The translations under genes and the position numbers were made by a program. Of a stretch of DNA of 64,000 bases, positions 40,470-49,077 are shown one piece after another. The stretch is from an uncultured Gammaproteobacteria bacterium (GTDB taxonomy: Bacteria; Pseudomonadota; Gammaproteobacteria; HK1): positions 242,271 through 306,270 of the forward strand of contig CAMYJH010000002.1 in the NCBI GenBank assembly GCA_947258715.1, read 5' to 3'. How positions within the stretch are numbered: position 1 is the first letter of the stretch; each line of letters opens with the position of its first letter. Under the pieces are notes generated by a model, which was not told the origin of the DNA, did not search any database, and saw nothing but the letters and a program-made list of their open reading frames with translations.

Positions 40470-40832
40470 ATTCCTTTAACGAAGACGTACTTATCGCCAC
40501 CACGCCCTGGTTGAACAATATTTTCCAGGAGCCGGAGAGTTCATATGCCACCCCTGCGTTTACGAATGCGTCGCAAGAAGCAGCCAATATCAATGCGCGA
40601 AGTAACAAAGAATTCATACAACTTGGCAGTAGTCGCAGCGAAGGTTTCGAGCGCCCACGAAAACGCAAGTCTTCTCACGGTTCTTTTGTGAGCAAACTTC
40701 GGCACCTTCGCATGTTGGCCTTGAGTTGTTGTTGGATGTCTAGCGTATGACCGTAACGAAGGTGCGTGACTTTGATCTGGCATGATAAATGCGTTTTCAT
40801 TTTCTTTTCATAATTCAACGCGACTGTCCGAC
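40470..40832. other. Upstream region of the broken peptidase gene
   Basis: About 360 bases, AT-richer than the surroundings. A minus-strand frame of about 63 codons (from the ATG near 40617, MNSLLLRALILAASC) overlaps the peptidase start and is not convincing as a gene. Otherwise nothing is recognised. Confidence 0.35.
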
Positions 40833-41996
40833 TAGATAGGTGATCCGAAATCCCCTACACCTCCAAGGTTGCCAGTGCGTGCCGGTTTCCGGGAAACGGC
40901 TGCACAGCGTCGAGGAATTGAATGATACGCCGGGCAAGTTCGCGGAACGTCGCACAGCGATGATTTCGGGTAATCGTATCGTGCAGGGTTTTCCAAAGCC
41001 GCTCGATTCGGTTCACCCACGGCGAGTAGGTGGGCTGGAACAGCAGCCGAACCTTAGGGTTGTCGGCCAACCAGCGTTGCACGGCAACGCTTTTGTGAAT
41101 GACGTAGTTATCGAGAATGAGCACGAGACGGCGAGCGCTGCGGTAGGTTCGGCGCAATGCCTTGAGCAGTTTGATGAACAAGGTGGTGTTTTTCCTCGCA
41201 TGGTTCACCCACACGAGCCGTCCGCTGTGCGCATGCAGCGCGCCGGCCAGGTAATGCTTGATGTTCTGCCCAGGGGTGGGGACGCCGATTTGTTCTCCGC
41301 GACGCGTCCACGCCGAGTCGATGCGGGGGTTGAAGTGGACATCAGGTTCGTCGACGTAGAAGACTTCGGTGCTGCGGTGTCGGCGCAGGGCGCGGGCGAT
41401 GGCCCGCAACTTCCTGTTCTTGTTGGGGTCTCGGCGAACAAGCACCGGACGGGCGCGGCGATAGCCGAATCCGAGTCGAGGCAGCAGCCGGCGCACCGTC
41501 GAGGCGTGAATCCTCACTGCGAGCTGGCGTTCAAGCTCGAGCGCCAGCAGCTCCGAACTCCAGCGCGAGCGCACATAGCCGTGAGCCTCAGGAGAACTCT
41601 CGAGCAGCGTTTCAAGCGTCTCATAAGCTCCTCGGTTCACCGTCCAGGGGCTGCGGCCGCGGCAGGCAGGCTCGAGGCCGGCCTCGCCGTACTCCTCGTA
41701 CAATCCGCGCCACTGTCCGACCGTCGAGCGCGCCGCGCACACCAGGCGAGCCGCCTCGCTGACTTTGTGTCGCTCATACAAGTGCAAAAGCGCCATAGCC
41801 CGCCGGACATGGTCTCGGTCCGGCGATCTCTGAACCGTACGCTTCAATCGACGACGAATCGGACGTGGCATTGCCTGTATACTGTATGGCATCGGGTGAC
41901 CTCTGCTGTGTTCGGATTGGGTTTGAGCACTTGTATCGATCGCAGAATGTCACCCGAGTTCATTTCAAGTGATCGGGATTTCGGAACACCTATCTA
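40833..41996 (-). mobile_element. IS630-family insertion sequence A, complete
   Basis: Terminal inverted repeats: 40835-40854 (begins GATAGGTGATCC) against 41975-41994, with one mismatch in 20. The element is flanked by TA at 40833-40834 and 41995-41996, the target duplication expected for IS630. One full-length transposase gene fills it. The right-hand TA is also the left-hand TA of element B. Confidence 0.88.
40855..41892 (-). CDS. IS630-family transposase (element A)
   Basis: 345 residues, apparently intact. N-terminal helix-turn-helix (VSEAARLVCAARSTVGQWRG) and a winged-helix region are followed by the DDE domain: VFYVDEPDVHFNPRI (first Asp), LVLILDNYVIHKS (second Asp) and PTYSPWVNRIERLWK (Glu). 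All three catalytic residues are present, so the enzyme could be active. It catalyses cut-and-paste transposition into TA. Confidence 0.92.
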   Translation of the reverse strand: MPYSIQAMPRPIRRRLKRTVQRSPDRDHVRRAMALLHLYERHKVSEAARLVCAARSTVGQWRGLYEEYGEAGLEPACRGRSPWTVNRGAYETLETLLESSPEAHGYVRSRWSSELLALELERQLAVRIHASTVRRLLPRLGFGYRRARPVLVRRDPNKNRKLRAIARALRRHRSTEVFYVDEPDVHFNPRIDSAWTRRGEQIGVPTPGQNIKHYLAGALHAHSGRLVWVNHARKNTTLFIKLLKALRRTYRSARRLVLILDNYVIHKSVAVQRWLADNPKVRLLFQPTYSPWVNRIERLWKTLHDTITRNHRCATFRELARRIIQFLDAVQPFPGNRHALATLEV

Positions 41997-43082
41997 GTGT
42001 CCTGTCTGATTAATTCGTTCCACGAATCGTCCGACGGATTGGATGATTTCATCGGCTGACTTGGTCCAAACGAATGGTTTGGGGTCGGCATTATGACTGT
42101 CCAAGTAATCACGGATAGTTTGCTCCAATGCCTGTGTGGAGTGAAACGTTCCTCGGCGTAGTTGTCGCTCGGTGAGTGCGGCAAAGAATCGCTCCACCAG
42201 ATTCACCCAACTGCTGTAAGTCGGCGTGAAGTGCACGATGAATCGTGGACGGCGGAGCAACCATCGTTTGACGGCGAGGGTCTTGTGAGTCCCGTAGTTG
42301 TCGAGCACGAGATGAACATCGAGGTTGTTTGGGACTTGCGCATCAATGTGCTTGAGAAACGCAATAAACTCCCCACTACGATGCCGCCGATGCAACTGTC
42401 CGATGACTTGCCCTGTTGCCACATCGAGCGCGGCAAATAACGTCGTGGTTCCGTAACGTCGATAATCGTGTGTGCGACGTTCTGCGACACCAAACGTCAT
42501 GGGCAACAGGGGCTGAGTGCGGTCCAGTGCTTGGATCTGACTCTTCTCATCCACGCACAACACCAGTGCCTTATCCGGGGGATCCATATACAAACCCACC
42601 ACATCGCGAACTTTGTCCACGAAGTACGGGTCATTGGATAGTTTGAAGCTCTCTACCAAGTGCGGCTTCAAACCAAACGCTCGCCAGACGCGATGAACAA
42701 AATCGTTCGGTACACCCAGTTCCGCTGCCAACGTTCGGACACTCCAGTGCGTGGCCTTCTTCGGTTTCTTGTTTAACGTGTGGTCTATCACGCGCTGGAC
42801 CGCCGCATCATCATGTCGGCGGGGTTGACCGCTGCATGGGGCATCACTCAATCCCGCGACCCGAAACTCCGCAAATCGAAGTCGCCACTTCGTGACCGTC
42901 TTTTCATCCACTCGATGCCGCCTCGCAATATCCTTGCCACGCAGCCCAGCCGCACAATCGAGTACGATTCCAGCGCGTTGGCTCATGCCGCGTTCACTCT
43001 TTCGTCTCCGACACAAACCTTGTAACTGCTCACGCTCTGCATCCGTTAAAATAATCAGCGTCGCTTGGCGTCCCATCATCAT
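41994..43082 (-). CDS. IS630-family transposase (element B)
   Basis: 362 residues, intact. The N-terminal HTH ([20 protein letters not shown]) is followed by the DDE domain: [29 protein letters not shown] and [16 protein letters not shown], with all three acidic residues present. The stop codon (TAG, at 41994-41996 on the plus strand as CTA) is made of the target TA plus one base of the neighbouring element, so the reading frame ends exactly at the element boundary. Confidence 0.93.
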   Translation of the reverse strand: MMMGRQATLIILTDAEREQLQGLCRRRKSERGMSQRAGIVLDCAAGLRGKDIARRHRVDEKTVTKWRLRFAEFRVAGLSDAPCSGQPRRHDDAAVQRVIDHTLNKKPKKATHWSVRTLAAELGVPNDFVHRVWRAFGLKPHLVESFKLSNDPYFVDKVRDVVGLYMDPPDKALVLCVDEKSQIQALDRTQPLLPMTFGVAERRTHDYRRYGTTTLFAALDVATGQVIGQLHRRHRSGEFIAFLKHIDAQVPNNLDVHLVLDNYGTHKTLAVKRWLLRRPRFIVHFTPTYSSWVNLVERFFAALTERQLRRGTFHSTQALEQTIRDYLDSHNADPKPFVWTKSADEIIQSVGRFVERINQTGH

Positions 43083-43162
43083 ATCCTCTCACCTCGTGAA
43101 CCCTGAGAGATCTGATCGATGGGTCTTTGGTAAGTTCCATGAATTAATCAGACAGGACACTA
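41995..43162 (-). mobile_element. IS630-family insertion sequence B, complete
   Basis: Perfect terminal inverted repeats of more than 20 bases: 41995-42016 (begins TAGTGTCCTGTCTG) and 43141-43162. TA occurs at both ends (41995-41996 and 43161-43162). The element abuts element A and shares its TA, giving the order TA-A-TA-B-TA. It differs in sequence from element A. Confidence 0.9.
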
Positions 43163-43359
43163 GTGAACGCGGGACAATGCGTGCTGGAAAAAATAGCCCG
43201 CGTTACTGTTGGCACCAGAAAAGTGCGCCAGGGTGCCAGCCATACCTCGTTGTGCACCAGATCCACCACAGGTATGCTACTTTTAGGCACAAGACGACAG
43301 CCGGCGGGACAGATGGCGCATGATTTCCGAAGCTAAGACCAGAAAGGCGGGTCACACGA

Positions 43360-44181
43360 ATGAAAGATTATAGATCGATTAAGTGCCGATTTAATCAATT
43401 CCGTAGAACCGTAGCGCTCATCTCATGCTTATTCGCGGTAAGTGGCTACTCGAGCGCGCAGACACCCTCATCAAAGGCTGCTGACTTCACTGATCCCTAC
43501 ACTGGCATGGAATTTGTCCATGTCAAAGGCGGCACCTATGACATGGGCGACCTTTATGGGGTTGGCTGGGTAGAGGAACTACCAGTCCACAAGGTGACGG
43601 TATCGGATTTTTACATCGGCAAGTATGAAGTTACCCAGACCCAATGGCAGAAAGTGATGGGATACAACAATTCGAAGTTCAAGGGTCCGGATAACCCGGC
43701 GGACAAAGTCTCGTGGAATGAGATCCAGGAATTTATCAAGAGACTGAAAGAGAAGTCTGGCATTAGCTACCGCCTGCCGACGGAGGCCGAATGGGAATAC
43801 GCGGCCCGCAGCGGGGGCAAGCGGGATAAGTGGGCCGGGACCAACAATGAAGCGGAGGTCGGCGACTACGCCTGGTACCTACACAACGCCGGGCAGAAAA
43901 GCCACCCCGTGGGCACGAAGAAGCCTAACGGGCTCGGCATCTACGACATGAGCGGTAATCTTTGGGAGTGGGTCCAGGACCGCTTTGATTATCCGTTTCC
44001 ATCGCAGCACCAGGTGGACCCGAAGGGCCCGAGCACGTCCTGGAAGAACGACTACCGCACCTACCGCGGCGGCGCCTGGGACTATATTCCGAGAATTGTG
44101 CGGGTCGCCAGCCGCAGTGGAAAGGAGCCCGACTACCAGCGCCCGTGGATCGGTTTTCGGCTGTCCAAGGACGTGAAATAA
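43360..44181 (+). CDS. Exported SUMF1/FGE-fold protein lacking the catalytic cysteines
   Basis: 273 residues. A signal peptide (ALISCLFAVSGYSSAQ) precedes a full formylglycine-generating-enzyme-like domain (about 45-270): MEFVHVKGGTYDMGD, YIGKYEVTQTQWQKVMG, DKVSWNEIQEFI, YRLPTEAEWEYAAR, MSGNLWEWVQD and RGGAWDY ... WIGFRL. In active FGE the segment after RGGSW contains two cysteines; here it reads DYIPRIVRVASRSG with none. It is therefore probably a binding or structural member of the family, not a sulfatase-activating enzyme. It starts about 200 bases after element B. Confidence 0.88.
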   Translation: MKDYRSIKCRFNQFRRTVALISCLFAVSGYSSAQTPSSKAADFTDPYTGMEFVHVKGGTYDMGDLYGVGWVEELPVHKVTVSDFYIGKYEVTQTQWQKVMGYNNSKFKGPDNPADKVSWNEIQEFIKRLKEKSGISYRLPTEAEWEYAARSGGKRDKWAGTNNEAEVGDYAWYLHNAGQKSHPVGTKKPNGLGIYDMSGNLWEWVQDRFDYPFPSQHQVDPKGPSTSWKNDYRTYRGGAWDYIPRIVRVASRSGKEPDYQRPWIGFRLSKDVK

Positions 44182-44513
44182 AATCATGGTATCGGTTAGC
44201 TGCTAGGAGAACATGCTCGTGACAGCGATTTCCTTCCCCGCCAGCGACGTTCAGCAAAACAGGTCGCTTTCGCTCATCATGCCGCGTCCAGATCCCGCCA
44301 GCGGGGATTATCTGCATCAGCTGCCCCCAATTGCCCGCGTCGTCTTCGATCCGTCCCTGATGACTTCTATTATGACCTCGGGGTGCCGCGGATGCTGGTC
44401 TTTGGGCGGGGCAAGTCCTTGCTAAAGCGTCGGGCATAATACGGAAAAATAGGGACCATCGTCTTCCGGTTACGGGAAGGATGGAGGCAGGAGCGCACTC
44501 ATAGGAGCACGCT
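44182..44513. other. Intergenic region between FGE-like and repeat-protein genes
   Basis: About 330 bases. A 70-codon frame on the plus strand (44213-44425) has no recognisable features. A hairpin-like GATCCCGCCAGCGGGGATTATC lies near 44296-44311 (short arms ATCCCGC/GCGGGGAT). The repeat-protein promoter is probably in the last 100 bases. Confidence 0.35.
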
Positions 44514-45923
44514 GTGCAGAAGAAATGCATCGACAAACTGTGTGTCATGGCGGCGATACTCTCACTGTTATTCGGTGTGCCCGGCTGGGGAGAGGAGCAA
44601 TCCGGCACACCATCGGCGTCACCAACCGCCGGCGCTACCCGTCCTCCCGACAAGGCGGGTGGTGTGGAGCGCGATTCCATATCGTGGGTCTTCGTGGACG
44701 GGCCGACGGGGTTGAACAAGAACCCCGAGCTCGACACCTATTTCCCGCAACTGACTGTCCTCGGCTCGAAACTCTACGCGGCGTGGCGGGAGATGGCCCC
44801 CGGGGCCACGGGCATCGGTCCGAACACGGACATGCAGATCCGGGTGGCGGTCTACAACGGCAACGATGCAGCGCCGGCGTGGAAATTCGTCGACGGCGGC
44901 GGCGAGCGGGGGATCAACTGGGATCCCACGACGGACGCCTTCGATGTGCAATTGACCGTATTCGAATCGAGGCTCTACGCCATCTGGCAGGAAAAATCCA
45001 AGACGGCCGATCAGATCCGGGTGGCGGTCTACAACGGCAACGATGATAAGCCAGCTTGGACCTTCGTCGACGGCGGTGGCGCCACCGGCATCAACTACGA
45101 TGTCCGCCAAGGCACCGGCTATCCGCAGCAGACGGTGTTCGCCTCCAAGCTCTATGCCACATGGATGGAGTCGCAGCGCAATATCGATCAGATCCGGGTG
45201 GCGGTGTACAACGGCAAGGACACGGCACCGGCCTGGGCGTTCGTGGACGGCATCGGCCCCAACGGGCTCAACCAGAATCCCGCTAACAAGGCCTACAATC
45301 CTCAGTTAACCGCTTTCGGCTCGAAGCTCTATCTCACCTGGGAAGAGAAGCGCGGCTACACGGGCCACATCCACGTGGCGGTGTACAACGGCAACGACAA
45401 GGCACCGGCCTGGGCGTTCGTCGACGGCGGCGGCGAAGCAGGGATCAACCGTGACGCCGCTAAGGATGCCTCTTATCCTCAAATGACTGTCTTTGGCGCA
45501 AAGCTCTATGCCACCTGGACCGAACTGAACGACGCTGCCAAGCAGGTCCGGGTGGCGGTGTATAACGGTGACGATGCGAAACCGGCCTGGACCTTCGTGG
45601 ACGGCAACGGAGCTAACGGGCTTAACCGCAACAGCAGAGCGTGGTCGTATACGCCGCAATTGACCGTGTTCGGTTCAGAGCTTTATGCCACGTGGTATGA
45701 GGGCCGCCCCGCGCAGATCCGGGTGGCGGTCTACAACGGCGACGACCAGGGGCCGGGGTGGCGTTTCGTGGACGGCGGCGGCCGAACAGGGATCAACAAG
45801 GACGTCCGCTACGACGCGTTCGATCCGCAGCTGACTGCCTTCCGATTCAAACTATACGCTGCATGGAAAGAAAAAAGAGGTGCCCCCCGCGGTCACCGCG
45901 TCCGCGTGGCAGTGGGTCGGTGA
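44514..45923 (+). CDS. Secreted seven-repeat protein, predicted seven-bladed beta-propeller
   Basis: 469 residues starting at GTG (44514) with a signal peptide (LCVMAAILSLLFGVPGWG). The mature part is seven consecutive repeats of about 55-65 residues, each with the pattern W-x-FVDG, GLN or GIN, PQLTVF-type strand, KLYATW and QIRVAVYNGNDxxPAW. Seven four-stranded units suggest a beta-propeller; this is inferred from repeat count. The last repeat stops at VRVAVGR, so the ring would be closed by the first. Not recognised as a named family. It follows the FGE-like gene, also exported. Confidence 0.82.
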   Translation: MQKKCIDKLCVMAAILSLLFGVPGWGEEQSGTPSASPTAGATRPPDKAGGVERDSISWVFVDGPTGLNKNPELDTYFPQLTVLGSKLYAAWREMAPGATGIGPNTDMQIRVAVYNGNDAAPAWKFVDGGGERGINWDPTTDAFDVQLTVFESRLYAIWQEKSKTADQIRVAVYNGNDDKPAWTFVDGGGATGINYDVRQGTGYPQQTVFASKLYATWMESQRNIDQIRVAVYNGKDTAPAWAFVDGIGPNGLNQNPANKAYNPQLTAFGSKLYLTWEEKRGYTGHIHVAVYNGNDKAPAWAFVDGGGEAGINRDAAKDASYPQMTVFGAKLYATWTELNDAAKQVRVAVYNGDDAKPAWTFVDGNGANGLNRNSRAWSYTPQLTVFGSELYATWYEGRPAQIRVAVYNGDDQGPGWRFVDGGGRTGINKDVRYDAFDPQLTAFRFKLYAAWKEKRGAPRGHRVRVAVGR

Positions 45924-46072
45924 GCCCGTGGCCGCTGCCCGTTTCGAGGCCAACAACGCGTCGCTGGCGTCAGCGCTGTGCGTCTCTCTCTTGGTTGGGA
46001 ACTACGCGAACGCCCGTCCTCCGGGAGAAGCGTGTGGCACAGCCCCGTGCGATGAAGAGCCGGCTCGTCTAC

Positions 46073-46099
46073 AAAAAAGGGACGGGTTGCCCCGTCCCT
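46073..46099 (-). terminator. Intrinsic terminator of the tetraheme cytochrome gene
   Basis: GGGACGGG (46079-46086) pairs with CCCGTCCC (46091-46098). On the minus strand it is followed by six Ts, about 90 bases after the cytochrome stop. Confidence 0.8.
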
Positions 46100-46185
46100 C
46101 TTGATCACCACTTACTGTCTTTGGGTTCGTCTCTATTGTTCCCAGGCCTTCGTGGACATGACCCTAACAGTTGTCCCCTTATTCG

Positions 46186-46794
46186 TTAGTCGGAGTCATC
46201 GTGATCACGACGATCGTCATAGTCGTCGTAGTCGTCGTCGTCCCACTTCACACCATGGCAGCTCAAGCAGCCCGGTGCTGCAAACGTGTCGGGGGAGTCC
46301 TTGCCGCCCACCAATAGTATGTGGCACCCCTCACAGTTGGCAGTCCCCACCTCCTCAACGTAGTCACGGTGATTTTTCTGCGGGTTCATCCAAGCAAACG
46401 GGTCGCCAAAAAGCGCCGCGTTCATATCCATGGTGCCGTCGCTGAGGGTGCGGTCGAAAGGTGGTCCGCCGTCCCACTTCTCGCCGTGGCAGCTCAAGCA
46501 GCCCGGTGCAAAGCTGTCAACGTAACCCACACCGCCAAGATCGTGACACCCTATACATGAGTCAACGCCGTTGTCCTCAGCGTAGTCACGGTGAGTCTTG
46601 TAGGCGTTGCCCATCGACCATGGCATAATCCCTGCACTGCGCGCGTCCCCAGGGTCAAAGCCAGTGCCGTCGCTGTCGCCGTCGCTATCAGCTATGGCAG
46701 GACCCGATGATGCCGCCAAGGACAAAGCGGCGCCCAAGATGATGGCACCCAAGCGCGCCGCACACGTCTTTCGAAATGTTTGATGGTCTCTCAT
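46186..46794 (-). CDS. Periplasmic tetraheme cytochrome c with two tandem diheme modules
   Basis: 202 residues from the ATG at 46794, which follows GGGAGGA by seven bases; the frame is open further upstream. A Sec signal peptide ends near GPAIA. Four CxxCH heme sites are present: CIGCH (80-84), CLSCH (99-103), CEGCH (154-158) and CLSCH (176-180). They form two copies of one module (HRDYxExxG, CxGCH, APGCLSCHGxKWD). The C-terminus is an acidic tail of Asp and Tyr (WDDDDYDDYDDRRDHDD). It probably carries electrons in the periplasm; no reductase or oxidase gene is adjacent. It is convergent with the repeat protein. Confidence 0.9.
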   Translation of the reverse strand: MRDHQTFRKTCAARLGAIILGAALSLAASSGPAIADSDGDSDGTGFDPGDARSAGIMPWSMGNAYKTHRDYAEDNGVDSCIGCHDLGGVGYVDSFAPGCLSCHGEKWDGGPPFDRTLSDGTMDMNAALFGDPFAWMNPQKNHRDYVEEVGTANCEGCHILLVGGKDSPDTFAAPGCLSCHGVKWDDDDYDDYDDRRDHDDSD

Positions 46795-47224
46795 TGAACA
46801 TCCTCCCAGAACAAGCCTACGACATGTGTAATACTCCTCACCCCGGTAATTATTTCCTATAAACGCCTTCGGGCACAACCTGTCCTTCGCGCCTATTCGT
46901 AACGGCATTCTGCAGGCCAAACACGATGAGAATGAGTCTTAATCTCATCCATGCCGGGTATAGAAGATATAGACGCCCTTTTTCGCTTAATTGAGCATTC
47001 GTCGGTGCAGTTTGGACCGATGAAATCAGTCGTGTTCGGGTTGCTCAGAATGCGAATTGCTTTGCAATGACTTAAGCCCGCTCGGAATTGGGTGGCGTGA
47101 CGGGTGTTTTCGTTGGTGAAAGGGGAATTGGGAGGCGCTTAAGAGATGATGGGCACGACGGCGTCTGTGCCCCCGCCCGGCAGGGCATGGCATCCGGGCC
47201 TAAAGAGGGGGGATGCCGTCAGCC
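46795..47224. other. Region upstream of the cytochrome gene
   Basis: About 430 bases. The first bases hold the cytochrome ribosome site and probably its promoter. Beyond that no gene is visible. The region ends at IS91 debris. Confidence 0.4.
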
Positions 47225-47600
47225 TTAATCCTTAAAGCCCGGCAGTTCCCCTGGCGGCGGCGCCCGGGCGGGCGGCCCGAAGGCCGGCAGCTGTTGGCCG
47301 GCACGTCGATCCAAAGCTTCGAGGACCTGTCTGATGAACCCCGGGTCTTCGATACTGGCAATGACCTTCATCCTCCCACCTAAAGTAGCCAGCACCTTTC
47401 CATGTCGATCCGGAATACGCGCTTGAGACGCTGGGCTTGAGGCTCATGGCGGCACGGCGTTCCGATGCCGACTTCGCCGTGTCTCCACGGCGGTGCCGGG
47501 CGCGGCTGCTTGGAGTCACCTGGGAGCGCAGACCGCTGTTGGGCGTGAACACCCTGTGAAAGCGCGTGAGGTTTACCCGCGGTTTCGGAACTCCCTCAGT
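47225..47600 (-). pseudogene. IS91-type transposase, C-terminal remnant (copy 2)
   Basis: Minus strand: GVPKPRVNLTRFHRVFTPNS and GLRSQVTP, then a frame shift to PQRLKRVFRIDMERC, a stop, and after another shift MKVIASIEDPGFIRQVLEAL with an end at ELPGFKD (TAA at 47225). It is the same transposase region as copy 1 at 39.3 kb but in the opposite orientation and with different lesions. Confidence 0.75.
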
Positions 47601-48339
47601 TGAGGCCGATGCAGCCATCCATGGCGAAGCGCCTCGGTTCTTCCAACCCCCGGCCCGGCCATCCATGGCCGGGCGTTGGCCAAACTGCCAAGCGACATTG
47701 AGTCACTTCGGTTTTGCTCAGCCAGCGGCTCGAAGATGACGTGCGTGGTGCCGTCCGGGGACACGAGCTTGTAGATCGAGACGCCACGTCCTCCGCCCTG
47801 GAGCCCCAGGCTCGCCCACATGGAGTAGCTCGCCCCCTCCTTCATGACGGACGGATCGTTCCAGTTCGCGACCAGCGCATCGGAGATGGTTCGGGCTGCC
47901 CCGATCGGGCTCCGCAGATTGATCGAGGAGCCGGCTCGAGGCTCGCGTGCCTCCAGCCCTTACCGGCGGGGCCGACCGGCGCGGGCGGCGGCGGACCCGG
48001 CCTGGCCGACGCTGCGGCGCCGCCGGCGGCGTAGTAGTCCGGGTCCACCATAGCCAGCGCCTCTTCGAGCTTGGCCATCGCCTCGTTTTCCCGCCCCTGC
48101 TTCATCAGCGGCTCGATCTGGGCCATCAGGCGGTAGACCGGGGCCGGATCCTTCCCCTCCCGTTTCCGCTGCTCGAGCGCGCCGCGGACGTGGTCCACCT
48201 TCTCGCGGATTTGCTGCTCGTTCATCTCGGCGGATTGGCTGGCAGGCCGCGAGCGCGCGGGCTTGCCGGGACAGGCTGCCAGAAGCGCCACACAAACCAA
48301 AAGACCCAGGCCAAGAGACGCGAGACGACTCAGCTTCAT
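47573..48339 (-). pseudogene. Frameshifted lipoprotein gene
   Basis: The ATG at 48339 begins a lipoprotein (lipobox LLAAC) with a helical part (EMNEQQIREKVDHVRGALEQ, MAKLEEALAMVDPDYY). At about 47965 the frame must shift by one base, where a G appears to be missing. The other frame carries a well-formed C-terminal part (ARTISDALVANWNDPSVMKE, MWASLGLQGGGRGVSIYKLV, TTHVIFEPLAE). After that it runs into IS91 sequence. No domain was recognised. A sequencing error could also give this picture. Confidence 0.6.
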
Positions 48340-48452
48340 GCGGACACCGCCTATCCGGATTGACTTCTACAGTGTTCCAGGTCGATTCTGACGGAGCAAC
48401 AAAGTTCGCCACTCATTCGCCGGGAGTCGCGGTCTAGGGTCCCCACGGGGCC

Positions 48453-49025
48453 GTGCGTTTCTGCAACATCGCGCGACCGAGCGCTAGGATTGGGCAGATG
48501 CGCTGCGCAAAGCGCCGACGGATGCTGCGCAGGCACATCCAGTCACTGCAACGCCGCAATGGCTTTCATGACAAGGCCGAGACTCAGCGCAAGACCTACC
48601 GGCAGAGCCATCACTACGGTTGGCTGGAGAGAACGATTGACGGATGTTCGGGGAGCCTGAAGGTCAATCTTTGTTTGTTACTGCGCCAGCTGAAAAGTCT
48701 GGATGCCACTGTGGCTGCGTACGGAGAGGAAGTGGCAGCGCTGGCAGTGACCCCCAGGCATCGAGGTCCGCTCACAGGGCTGATCTGTTACAACGGTATC
48801 AAACATTTGTTTGCCTTGACCCTGGTCACCGAGGTCGGTGATGTGAAACGCTTCGCGCATCCACGACAGTTGGTTTCCTGGATCGGCACGGACATTCGGC
48901 AATACGCCCCCGGTGGCAGGTCGAACCGATTCGGCATTACCCGACAAGGTAATCGTTATATGCGCACGGCGTTGATCGCAACAAATCAGCGCGGCTATCG
49001 AACGGCAAGGCGAGCAAGGACATAA
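48453..49025 (+). pseudogene. IS110-family transposase, C-terminal fragment
   Basis: About 190 codons. The C-terminal Tnp_IS116/IS110/IS902 region is clear: GLICYNGIKHLFALTLVTEV, VKRFAHPRQLVSWIG, GRSNRFGITRQGNRYMRTAL. The N-terminal RuvC-like DEDD domain is missing, so the fragment cannot be active. It marks the right edge of the accessory region. Confidence 0.8.
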
Positions 49026-49077
49026 AGGCCAGGCGCTCGAATTCCAAACCAGAGTACACAGTCATTGCCGATCGCTC

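Noticed and set aside
40840..41997. 385-codon plus-strand frame covering IS630 element A
   Set aside because: Antisense of an intact DDE transposase whose motifs are all on the minus strand.
43925..44737. 270-codon minus-strand frame overlapping the FGE-like gene and the next gap
   Set aside because: Mostly antisense of two better-supported genes; composition not protein-like.
46200..46240. Run of GTCGTCGTAGTCGTC-like triplets as a possible microsatellite or CRISPR-like repeat
   Set aside because: It encodes the Asp/Tyr tail of the tetraheme cytochrome; no spaced repeats are present.
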